The notes under the pieces: model-generated
The model's input: the letters and a program-made list of their open reading frames with translations, nothing else
What the model was told of the DNA's origin: nothing
Database searches by the model: none
Translations under genes and position numbers: made by a program
From: JADFUZ01 sp034430415
Lineage (GTDB): Bacteria > Chloroflexota > Dehalococcoidia > GIF9 > AB-539-J10
Direction of reading: 5' to 3'
Assembly: GCA_034430415.1 (NCBI GenBank)
Contig: DAOUEN010000075.1
Span: 1 to 41,891 of the forward strand
DNA: 41,891 bases
In this document: piece by piece, positions 25,272 to 32,258 of the stretch
Layout: every line of letters begins with the position of its first letter
Position numbering within the stretch: the stretch's first letter is position 1

Positions 25272-26159
25272 TTAACTCTCGAGCCAGGCATCGGAATAGA
25301 GAGTCTGGCCCATAAGGACCTGAGCTGTCTTTACATAATCCGCCTCTTCCTGGGATAGGGAAGAGAGGTTGATGCTCTCTCCATCCATCGCCTTATGGAT
25401 GAGCTCGACGACCTGGGGCATTTCTCCCCTGACGAGCTTCACCAGCTCTTTGTCCAGCGGATCGGCTATGGCGGAGTAGAGCTTGTTCCTTTGGAGCATG
25501 ACCGCGTAGGTGCGGTTGAGGATAGGCCTGAGTGCATCGGGCACGCCGTTGGATATGTTGGAAAGGCCGACCGTTGACTTCACCCCGGGCAGGAGGTCTT
25601 CGAGTATGGAGACGAACTCCAGGGATACAGTGGCGAAGCCCTGTCCTTCGCCAGCGGTGCTAACGGGCAGGATTATGGGGTCGACCCAGATGTCCTCGTT
25701 GGGGATGCCGAGCTCGTTGGCATACGTGACCGTATCCATGATGCTGTCCACCTTCAGTTCGACATCCGGCGGCATTCCCTTGTCCGTAATCACGGAAATC
25801 ACCACATCGCAGTTGTATTTCTTGGCCAGGGGGAGCATCTGTTCTTTGGAGTCGGTCTTCCCCGAGGCGGAGTTGAGCAACGGCCTGGTGCGGCAGACTT
25901 TCAAGCCGGCCTCCATAGCTATGGGATTCATCGTATCGAGAGACAGGGGTAGGTCGGTGGCATCCTGAACTGTGTTGACCAACCACTGCATGGTCTCTTC
26001 GGCATTCTTCCTCAATGGGCCTACGTTCAAGTCGACATAGTCCGCTCCGGCCTCAGTCTGGGCTCTGGCGAGGTCCTGGATGACCTTGGCGTCCCTGTCC
26101 GCTACTGCTGTGGAGACTATCTTGGCTATGACATGTATGTTTTCACCTATGATAATCAT
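25272..26159 (-). CDS. acsE: Methyltetrahydrofolate:corrinoid Fe-S protein methyltransferase
   Basis: A 295-residue pterin-binding TIM barrel beginning MIIIGENIHVIAK. It moves the methyl group from methyl-THF to cob(I)amide on the corrinoid Fe-S protein. Family marks: GADYVDLNVGPL, LPLSLDTMNP, LLNSASGK, IWVDPIILPVS and the glycine-rich STVGLSNISNGVP. Length is the usual one for AcsE. AAGGAG is placed well before the ATG, and the gene precedes acsD by 15 bp. A more distant relative at 31398 belongs to the corrinoid module. Confidence 0.95.
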   Translation of the reverse strand: MIIIGENIHVIAKIVSTAVADRDAKVIQDLARAQTEAGADYVDLNVGPLRKNAEETMQWLVNTVQDATDLPLSLDTMNPIAMEAGLKVCRTRPLLNSASGKTDSKEQMLPLAKKYNCDVVISVITDKGMPPDVELKVDSIMDTVTYANELGIPNEDIWVDPIILPVSTAGEGQGFATVSLEFVSILEDLLPGVKSTVGLSNISNGVPDALRPILNRTYAVMLQRNKLYSAIADPLDKELVKLVRGEMPQVVELIHKAMDGESINLSSLSQEEADYVKTAQVLMGQTLYSDAWLES

Positions 26160-26235
26160 GCGCTACTCCTTCAGTGTGCGATAATATCCCACGAGCCACG
26201 CCAGTTGAACAGATTAGCAGACCATAAGCACTGCG

Positions 26236-26946
26236 TCAAATAGCCCCGTTCTGGTGGTGCGTATTTTGGCTCTTGTCCTTGAACGTCAAAGCGCCGACGG
26301 GGCACAGGCGAACGCAGTCGCCACAGCCCTGGCATGCGGACTGACCTATGGGCTCGTCTCCAGAAGTGGTGATTACCCTGAGGAAACCCCGATAGGCAAA
26401 CCCTATGGCTCCTATGCCGAGTTTCTCTGTACACACCCAGACGCATCTTCCGCAAAGAACACATTTGTTGGGATCATAGTCGAAGACAGGACTGGAAGTA
26501 TCCACACGCAGGTCGGGCAGGATCTTCCTGAACTTCCTGGTCCTGAGCCTTACACCCAGATGCTTGGCGATTCTCTGGAGTTCACAGGAACCGTTCTTGG
26601 GGCAGGTGGCACAGTCCACGGGGTGGCTGGCCAGGAGCAAACGGAAGGCGGTGCGGGCGAGCCTCAGAGCTGCCGGGCCCCTGGTGTTGACCACCATTTC
26701 TTGCGCCACTGTGGTAGTGCATGCCGGGGCCGGTGCCTCACTGCCTTCTATCTCCACGAAGCACAGGCGGCAGGCGGCGAAAGGGTCTCTTCTTTCTCGA
26801 ATGGCACAGAGGTTGGGGATATAGATCCCGTTGTCCAGAGCCGCCCACAGGACTTTCTCTCCTTCAGCGGCCCTTATCTCCTTGCCATCGATAGTGAGAA
26901 AAACACTCTCAGCTTTCACTAGCGAACTAGCGGCCGTGTTGGCCAA
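26236..26946 (-). CDS. Multi-cluster Fe-S electron-transfer protein (NuoG N-terminus-like)
   Basis: A 236-residue protein equal in plan to the first 210 residues of FdhA but with no molybdopterin domain. It has a [2Fe-2S] domain (IPNLC, ACRLCFVEIE, PACTT), a His-Cys3 site (HPVDCATCPKNGSC) and two [4Fe-4S] motifs (CVLCGRCVWVC; CQGCGDCVRLC). Free-standing proteins like this act as electron hubs in NADH-linked bifurcating complexes. It sits between fhs (31 bp) and acsE. It may complete the second NuoEF pair, which has no catalytic subunit beside it. The start is TTG 26946 or an internal GTG at 26919; neither has a good ribosome binding site. Confidence 0.85.
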   Translation of the reverse strand: MANTAASSLVKAESVFLTIDGKEIRAAEGEKVLWAALDNGIYIPNLCAIRERRDPFAACRLCFVEIEGSEAPAPACTTTVAQEMVVNTRGPAALRLARTAFRLLLASHPVDCATCPKNGSCELQRIAKHLGVRLRTRKFRKILPDLRVDTSSPVFDYDPNKCVLCGRCVWVCTEKLGIGAIGFAYRGFLRVITTSGDEPIGQSACQGCGDCVRLCPVGALTFKDKSQNTHHQNGAI

Positions 26947-26977
26947 AGGCCAGATCCCGGCCCGGGCTTGTTGTCCT

Positions 26978-28741
26978 CTAGAAGAGGCCCTGTACCTTGC
27001 CGGTCTTGGTGTCGACGTCCACCCTCCTGAAGGCTGGGTCGGAGCTCGTTCCCGGCATCAGGCTTATAGTGCCGGCGCAGGGGCAGAGGAACTTGGCTCC
27101 GGAGTAAATCAGCACATCGCGGATGGGCAAGACCCAGCCTTTGGGGACACCCTTCACAGCGGGGTCGTGTGTCAGGCTCAGGTGGGTCTTGACCATCATG
27201 GTGGCGTAGTCATCGTATTTGGGGTCAGCCTCCAGCATCTTGGCTTTGGCCTCGGCGTCGGGGGTCCAGGACGCACCATCGGCTCCATACACCACCTTGG
27301 CGATCTTGTCGACCCGCTCCCGTAGCTTCATTTCCATGGGGTACAGGAACTTGAAATCATTGGTGTCTTTGCACGCGTCTATAACCGCATCCGCCAGCTC
27401 CAGGGCGCCCTCTCCGCCTTTGGCCCAGTGAGCCGACACGGCACAGCGTGCTCCGGCTCCCTCGGCAGCCTTCCTTACCATGGCAACTTCCTCGCTGGTG
27501 TCGGTATGGAAAGTGTTGATGCATACCACTGGATTGATGCCCGATGTCCTGATGGTGTTGATATGGTGCAGCAGGTTGGGCAGGCCTTTCTCGAGTAGGC
27601 CGAGGTCTTGCTTGGTGTACGACTCGGGCAACGGCAGCCCGGCCACCACCTTGGGTCCTCCGCCGTGCATCTTCAGCGCTCTGATAGTGGTGGTGAGCAC
27701 CGACACGTGTGGCTTGAGACCACTCAAGCGTGACTTGACGTTCCAGAACTTCTCGAACCCGATATCTGCGGCGAAGCCGCTCTCGGTCACGTGGTAGTCG
27801 AACATCTTCAGACCGAGACGGTCGCCGATGATGGAGGATTGCCCTACGGCGATGTTGGCGAAGGGGCCGGCATGTACCATACAGGGCTGATACTCCACGG
27901 TACAGCACAGAGTGGGGTTGATGGTGTTGCGCATCCAGGCGGTCATGGCGCCGCCGACCTCGAGGTCACCGGTGCTGACAACGTTGCCCTTCTTGTCGAA
28001 GGCCACGGTGATGTTGTCCATCCTCGCTCTCAGGTCTGCGAGGTCCCTGACGATGGAGAGCATGGCCATGAGTTCGGAGCTCACGGCGATGCCGAACTTG
28101 GACTGCATGGTGAAACCGTCCATGCGACCGCCGAGGCCTATGACGATACTCCTCAGGCTCTGGGCGCAGAAGTCCATAATCCAGCCCATCTCCACCCGGG
28201 TGGAGTCAATATCCAGCCGACGCATCCTGCTGCGCTTGGCCAACTCCTCGTCGTCATAGTTGCGTTCGTGCTGCATCCTGGCGGTGAGCGCCACCATGGC
28301 CAGGTTGTGAGCGTTCATTATGTCGTTGATGTCGCCGGTAAGCCCCATGGAGAATTCAGTCATGGGAAGGAGCAGAGCGTTGCCGCCGCCGGCGGCGGTA
28401 CCTTTGATGTTCATGGTTGGCCCGCCCGAGGGCTGACGTATGCAGCCGCCCACATTCTTGCCCCGCTTGCCCAGGCCCTCCAGTATGCCCATTGTGGTTG
28501 TTGTCTTGCCCTCTCCCAGTGGTGTGGGGGTTATGGCGGTTACCTCGACGTACTTGCCGTCCGGTTTGTCCTTGAGACGCTCGATGATCTTGATGAAGTC
28601 CAGCCTGGATAGTCTGCCGTAGGGAATGATCTCATCTTTGAGCAGACCGAGCCTTTCACGCCACTCATCGGATCGCGGCATATTCGGCTCAGCCGCTTCT
28701 GCAATCTGCCAGTCCTGCATTGTGGTAGCGTCGTAGGGCAT
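26978..28741 (-). CDS. fhs: Formate--tetrahydrofolate ligase
   Basis: A 587-residue enzyme forming 10-formyl-THF from formate, ATP and THF, the second step of the methyl branch. The ATP-binding loop TPTPLGEGKTTTT is at 71-83. The following signature region is divergent: RQPSGGPTMNIKGTAAGGGN and PMTEFSMGLTGD stand where most members have an REPSLGP, GGGYAQV and PMEDINLHFTGD type of sequence. Later segments (MDFCAQSLRSIVIGLGG, DNITVAFDKKG) follow the family. AAGGAGGT precedes the ATG. FolD and FchA, needed for the next steps, are not present in the window. Confidence 0.93.
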   Translation of the reverse strand: MPYDATTMQDWQIAEAAEPNMPRSDEWRERLGLLKDEIIPYGRLSRLDFIKIIERLKDKPDGKYVEVTAITPTPLGEGKTTTTMGILEGLGKRGKNVGGCIRQPSGGPTMNIKGTAAGGGNALLLPMTEFSMGLTGDINDIMNAHNLAMVALTARMQHERNYDDEELAKRSRMRRLDIDSTRVEMGWIMDFCAQSLRSIVIGLGGRMDGFTMQSKFGIAVSSELMAMLSIVRDLADLRARMDNITVAFDKKGNVVSTGDLEVGGAMTAWMRNTINPTLCCTVEYQPCMVHAGPFANIAVGQSSIIGDRLGLKMFDYHVTESGFAADIGFEKFWNVKSRLSGLKPHVSVLTTTIRALKMHGGGPKVVAGLPLPESYTKQDLGLLEKGLPNLLHHINTIRTSGINPVVCINTFHTDTSEEVAMVRKAAEGAGARCAVSAHWAKGGEGALELADAVIDACKDTNDFKFLYPMEMKLRERVDKIAKVVYGADGASWTPDAEAKAKMLEADPKYDDYATMMVKTHLSLTHDPAVKGVPKGWVLPIRDVLIYSGAKFLCPCAGTISLMPGTSSDPAFRRVDVDTKTGKVQGLF

Positions 28742-28803
28742 AGTTACCTCCTTGTCAGCTTTCGATTATCGTCTTGCGTGTGTTGGACTCAATTGAAGTC
28801 AGG

Positions 28804-29625
28804 TTAGTGTTCGTTCGATACGCTGGCGGCGTGTCTCCTCCTTTCTGAGTTGGTGAGCGTGTCGAATTTCTCCAGACGGGCAGCGATATTCCTCACTTCA
28901 TTCAGAACCGTCTCGCTGGAGCCAATGAGAGGAGAACCAGCGAAGTCGGCCTGAGCGAGGCCCTCGTCGTAAGGGATGAAGCCAAGGAAATCGAAGCCTG
29001 GCATTCTGGAGATAAGAGAATCCCTTTCGCCTCCATTCCGTATCTTGTTACCAACTGCCCCGATGCTGTGTAGACCTATTTCCAGGGCCAGGTCCCGCAC
29101 CCTGAGGGCCGTTGTGACGCTTCTCATGCTTGGTTCCACTGCTATGAGCAGCTTGTCCACTCCCTTGGCGGTGCCACGCGTAAGGTGCTCTATGCCAGCC
29201 TCCATATCCAGGATAACCACCTCGTTCACCTTGAGCAGCAGGTGACCCACCAAGGCGGCAAGCAACGCCCCTTCGGGGCAATAGCACCCACTACCAGCAG
29301 CCTTGATCGGCCCCATGACCATTATCCTGACCCCGTTGCTCTTCAGAGAGCACTTGTCGGGTAAGTCGTCGACCTTGGGATTCAGCTTGAAGTAGGGTGC
29401 TATCTGGCCTGGTCTTGCTCCTGTCCTTTCCTCGATAAGGTCATCCATTCTGGATATGGGCACTATCTTCTCTGAATGGGGAAAGCCGAAAGTGGTTGCC
29501 AGGTTTGCGTTGGGATCGGCATCTATTGCCAGAACGGGGCGACCGGCTTCAGCAAATACAATGGAAAGGAAAGCCACCAGAGTGGTCTTGCCCACCCCCC
29601 CTTTGCCGCTGACTGCGATCTTCAT
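28804..29625 (-). CDS. cooC: CooC/AcsF-type nickel-insertion ATPase, canonical
   Basis: A 273-residue ATPase with an intact deviant Walker A motif (SGKGGVGKTT, including the signature Lys), AIDADPNANLATTFG as the Walker A' region, the metal-binding CxC in GSGCYCPEG and ILDMEAGIEHLTRG. It would load Ni into CODH or acetyl-CoA synthase. It is the first gene of the 22-kb Wood-Ljungdahl block. There is no Shine-Dalgarno sequence; the predicted -10 box is only 14 bp from the ATG, so the transcript would have a leader of roughly eight bases. It differs from the two Arg-type paralogues at 14646 and 15502. Confidence 0.92.
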   Translation of the reverse strand: MKIAVSGKGGVGKTTLVAFLSIVFAEAGRPVLAIDADPNANLATTFGFPHSEKIVPISRMDDLIEERTGARPGQIAPYFKLNPKVDDLPDKCSLKSNGVRIMVMGPIKAAGSGCYCPEGALLAALVGHLLLKVNEVVILDMEAGIEHLTRGTAKGVDKLLIAVEPSMRSVTTALRVRDLALEIGLHSIGAVGNKIRNGGERDSLISRMPGFDFLGFIPYDEGLAQADFAGSPLIGSSETVLNEVRNIAARLEKFDTLTNSERRRHAASVSNEH

Positions 29626-29639
29626 ACAGTAAACGGGGA

Positions 29640-29669
29640 ATTATACCTTGGCCCAATATTGGAAATCAA
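29640..29669 (-). promoter_or_regulatory. Predicted promoter of the Wood-Ljungdahl block, with palindromes
   Basis: Minus strand: TTGATT (29664-29669), 18-bp spacer, perfect TATAAT (29640-29645), then cooC's ATG 14 bp on. The spacer contains the 10-bp palindrome CCAATATTGG (29653-29662), and a dyad GCTCTC-G-GAGAGC (29673-29685) lies just upstream of the -35. The positions suit a repressor and an activator respectively. Consensus-based prediction. Confidence 0.5.
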
Positions 29670-29799
29670 CACGCTCTCGGAGAGCAGTTGTGCCTCGAAC
29701 TGGGACAGGAAAGGGGTGATGGAACATGGCATCGGCCCGAGGCCGATTCTCGAAGTTGCAGAGGTCGCGCTATGAGAAGACACGTGTGCAAGGCTGGTG

Positions 29800-30186
29800 T
29801 TACTTACTGAGCAAATCTTTGACCCTGCTCAACAGTTCCTGCGGATCGAATGGCTTCTGAATGTAGTCGTCTGCGGCTATGTCCCATTTCCGCATGGAGC
29901 GATGTATCCTCTGCCTCTCGTCGGGGTACACAGTCAGCATCAACACCGGGATCTGGGCGAAGGACTGATATGTGGGGTCTGTCTTGAGGTCTCGGCAGAC
30001 CTCAAATCCGTGCTTGCGGGGCATCATGACGTCGAGGACAATCAAGTCAGGCCTCTCCTCAACTACCTTTCGCAAACCTTCGTCTCCGTCATATGCGGCA
30101 ACGACCTGGTGGTCGCTGCCCTCCAATATGCTCTTCAGCGCTATCTGAATGTCAGGGTCGTCATCGACTACGAGGATCTTGGCCAT
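29800..30186 (-). CDS. Single-domain receiver (CheY-like) response regulator
   Basis: A 128-residue stand-alone receiver with the acidic pocket VVDDDPD, phosphoacceptor Asp52 in LIVLDVMMPRKHG, and the conserved Lys in IQKPFD. There is no output domain, so it signals through protein contact or as a phosphorelay intermediate. Its ATG is directly adjacent to the TAG of the histidine kinase gene upstream, so the two are a cognate pair. Located between the corrinoid module and the cooC promoter, it could link methyl-donor sensing to the Wood-Ljungdahl genes, but no target is visible. Confidence 0.9.
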   Translation of the reverse strand: MAKILVVDDDPDIQIALKSILEGSDHQVVAAYDGDEGLRKVVEERPDLIVLDVMMPRKHGFEVCRDLKTDPTYQSFAQIPVLMLTVYPDERQRIHRSMRKWDIAADDYIQKPFDPQELLSRVKDLLSK

Positions 30187-31356
30187 CTATTTCTCGTGCG
30201 CTTCCTTCAGGTCCCTGGGTAGGGAGAAAACGAATTGACTTCCCTTGCCAGTGTCGGGGCAAGGGCTTGTTGCCCATATGTGGCCGTGGTGAGCTTCGAC
30301 TACCCTCTTGGCTATTGATAATCCCATGCCCGCCCCTTTCTCAACCAGGTCGAGGCCGCGGTAGAAGTCATCGAATATCTTGGGCAACTCCTCGGGGGGA
30401 ATGCCAATTCCGGTGTCCCTCACCTGAGTCTCAACGTACTCCGCCCTGTCGATTACTCTCACCGTCACCATGCCTCCGGCGGGAGTGAACTTGATCCCGT
30501 TGGATATCAGGTTGGCAAGCACCTGTTTGAGTTGTTCGTGGTATCCCTGGATGAGCGGCAGGTGATCGGGTATGTCGGCTTGAAGTAGCAAGCCCTTCTC
30601 TCTGGCTAGCGGCTGCATGGCGTCAACAGACTGCGATACCACCTGCGCCAGGGAGACCGTGGTCATGACCAGGTCTCTGGCCTCGACTCGGGACACATCG
30701 GTCATATGACTTATTACATTGAGGAGTTCCGAGAGCCTGGTGCTGCTTCTCTGCAGCATGTCTCTCTGGTCGTCGCTGAGATCCCCGGCGAAGCCTCCGA
30801 GCATAACGCGAAGGTAGCTTTCCGTTGCGGCCAGGGGAGCCTTGAGGTCGTGGAAAACCACCGACAGCACGTGTCCGAGCGTGTCTCTGGTGTGTGCCAG
30901 CCTTGAGAAGATCACCGCGGCGAGGTTGCCCATAATCTTGCACCTCATGTCGGGGGCGTCTTCGAGCAACTGCTTGAGCTCTGCGGTGTCCAGAGCAATG
31001 AGACCAGTCCTTTCTAGAGTGCGGCCTGTGTCATTAAGGATGCAAAGGTCTATCAGGCCAGAGCAACAGAGACTCCCGTTTTCGGTTACGACGGCATAAG
31101 TGGCGCTTTCCTCTGCGGCCCGGCTGATTCGCAGGTCCATCTCCAGGGCTACCTTGCCCCAGTGGACGATGTAGATGGTGTCGCAGGGCTGCCCCTCAGG
31201 GAAGGCAACCACGCTGGCTTCGTAGACCTCCTCCCGGCAAAGCGGAAGCAACCTATCCAGTTGTTGATCGGTCAGCCCGCAGAAGAGATCTGAACGCTTT
31301 AGTGTTTCCCTGACAGAGCCCATTTGCCGTATCGGTTCCCTCTGAACGGCCTTCAT
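30187..31356 (-). CDS. Cytoplasmic histidine kinase with N-terminal cNMP-binding-like domain
   Basis: A 389-residue kinase with no membrane segments. Residues about 20-135 look like a Crp/cyclic-nucleotide-binding beta-roll (LFCGLTDQQLDRLLPLC, VVAFPEGQPCDTIYIV). Then come a HisKA domain with His169 in VVFHDLKAPL, N-box QVLANLISNGIKFTP, and G-boxes DTGIGIPPEE and GAGMGLSIAKRV. The sensor part has several Cys (Cys97, Cys98, Cys105), which might respond to redox. A promoter-like TATAAT touches the annotated ATG, so translation may really begin at ATG 31323, removing 11 residues. The ligand is unknown. Confidence 0.88.
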   Translation of the reverse strand: MKAVQREPIRQMGSVRETLKRSDLFCGLTDQQLDRLLPLCREEVYEASVVAFPEGQPCDTIYIVHWGKVALEMDLRISRAAEESATYAVVTENGSLCCSGLIDLCILNDTGRTLERTGLIALDTAELKQLLEDAPDMRCKIMGNLAAVIFSRLAHTRDTLGHVLSVVFHDLKAPLAATESYLRVMLGGFAGDLSDDQRDMLQRSSTRLSELLNVISHMTDVSRVEARDLVMTTVSLAQVVSQSVDAMQPLAREKGLLLQADIPDHLPLIQGYHEQLKQVLANLISNGIKFTPAGGMVTVRVIDRAEYVETQVRDTGIGIPPEELPKIFDDFYRGLDLVEKGAGMGLSIAKRVVEAHHGHIWATSPCPDTGKGSQFVFSLPRDLKEAHEK

Positions 31357-31385
31357 ATTATAGAAGCTCGCAGAGACGGTTGCAA
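31357..31385 (-). promoter_or_regulatory. Predicted promoter abutting the kinase start codon
   Basis: Minus strand TTGCAA (31380-31385), a 17-bp spacer and TATAAT (31357-31362), followed at once by ATG. Transcription from here would start inside the first codons of the annotated kinase, favouring the downstream ATG at 31323, which has AGAGGGA upstream of it. Prediction from consensus only. Confidence 0.4.
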
Positions 31386-31397
31386 GAACGCGGGCCG

Positions 31398-32240
31398 CTA
31401 TTTGCTCTGCTCCCTGTAAGCCTGGATGTACCGCTTCATATAGGTGTCGCGACCGAGCAACGCATCGGTGGCGAGAACAAATGAGCGCACCTTGGCCACA
31501 TCCACCACGGGGCAGGTTACCCCCAGTTGGATGACCATTGCCAGGAAGGCGCTGTTGAGCAGGGTTCGGTCGGGCAAGCCAAAAGAGATATTGCTGGCTC
31601 CCAGAGTCATGTTCACTCCCAGCTCGGCCTTAATCCTCCCGATAGCCTGGATTACAGTCAGGCTCGCCTGGCTATCCGCTGCCGCTGGCATGTTTAGGCA
31701 ATCTATTATGACATCCTCGGGAGGGATGCCTATCGCCTCCGCTCGTTCTATGATCTTGTGAGCAATGGATACCCGTCTGTCTGTGCTTTTCGGTATGCCC
31801 TCTTCGTCCATCGTCAGGCCTATGACTGCTGCCTGGTATTCCTTGACCACAGGCAGGACCTCGTTCAGGGACTCGTCCTGCCCGGTGACGGAGTTGATTA
31901 AGGCCTTGCCCCGATACGTCTTGAGGGCTGCTGCCAGAGCCCTGGGGTTGCTGCTGTCGATGCAAAGCGGCACGTCTACTGTGTCCATCACTGCCCGTAC
32001 GGCCTGAGGCAATAGAGCCACCTCATCGACTCCGGTGGTTCCCACGTTGACGTCCAGGATATCTGCCTTGGCTTGCACCTGGTCCAGGGCCTCCTGCCTT
32101 ACTATCTCCAGATCGCCAGCCCGCAGTGCCTCCGCGAGCTTCTTCTTGCCGGTGGGATTGATGCGCTCGCCTATGAGCACCGTGGGCCGGGCGTCGCTTA
32201 TGACCACCTGTCTTGTTGTGCTTGACACTACGGTTTCCAT
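31398..32240 (-). CDS. Pterin-binding methyltransferase (MtgA/AcsE-like, methylcorrinoid:THF)
   Basis: A 280-residue TIM barrel of the pterin-binding family, related to AcsE, MtgA and the MetH folate domain. Features: TVLIGERINPTGKKKL, ADILDVNVGTTGVDE, VPLCIDSSNP, ALINSVTGQDES, DVIIDCLNMPAA and MTLGASNISFGLP. Its position next to RACE, UroD-type methyltransferase and corrinoid protein genes suggests the methyltransferase II role, moving methyl from the small corrinoid protein to THF. That is inferred from context; the reverse direction is chemically possible. GGAGG lies before the ATG, and the RACE gene ends 18 bp upstream. Confidence 0.85.
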   Translation of the reverse strand: METVVSSTTRQVVISDARPTVLIGERINPTGKKKLAEALRAGDLEIVRQEALDQVQAKADILDVNVGTTGVDEVALLPQAVRAVMDTVDVPLCIDSSNPRALAAALKTYRGKALINSVTGQDESLNEVLPVVKEYQAAVIGLTMDEEGIPKSTDRRVSIAHKIIERAEAIGIPPEDVIIDCLNMPAAADSQASLTVIQAIGRIKAELGVNMTLGASNISFGLPDRTLLNSAFLAMVIQLGVTCPVVDVAKVRSFVLATDALLGRDTYMKRYIQAYREQSK

Positions 32241-32258
32241 GCTGGTGTCCTCCTTGAT

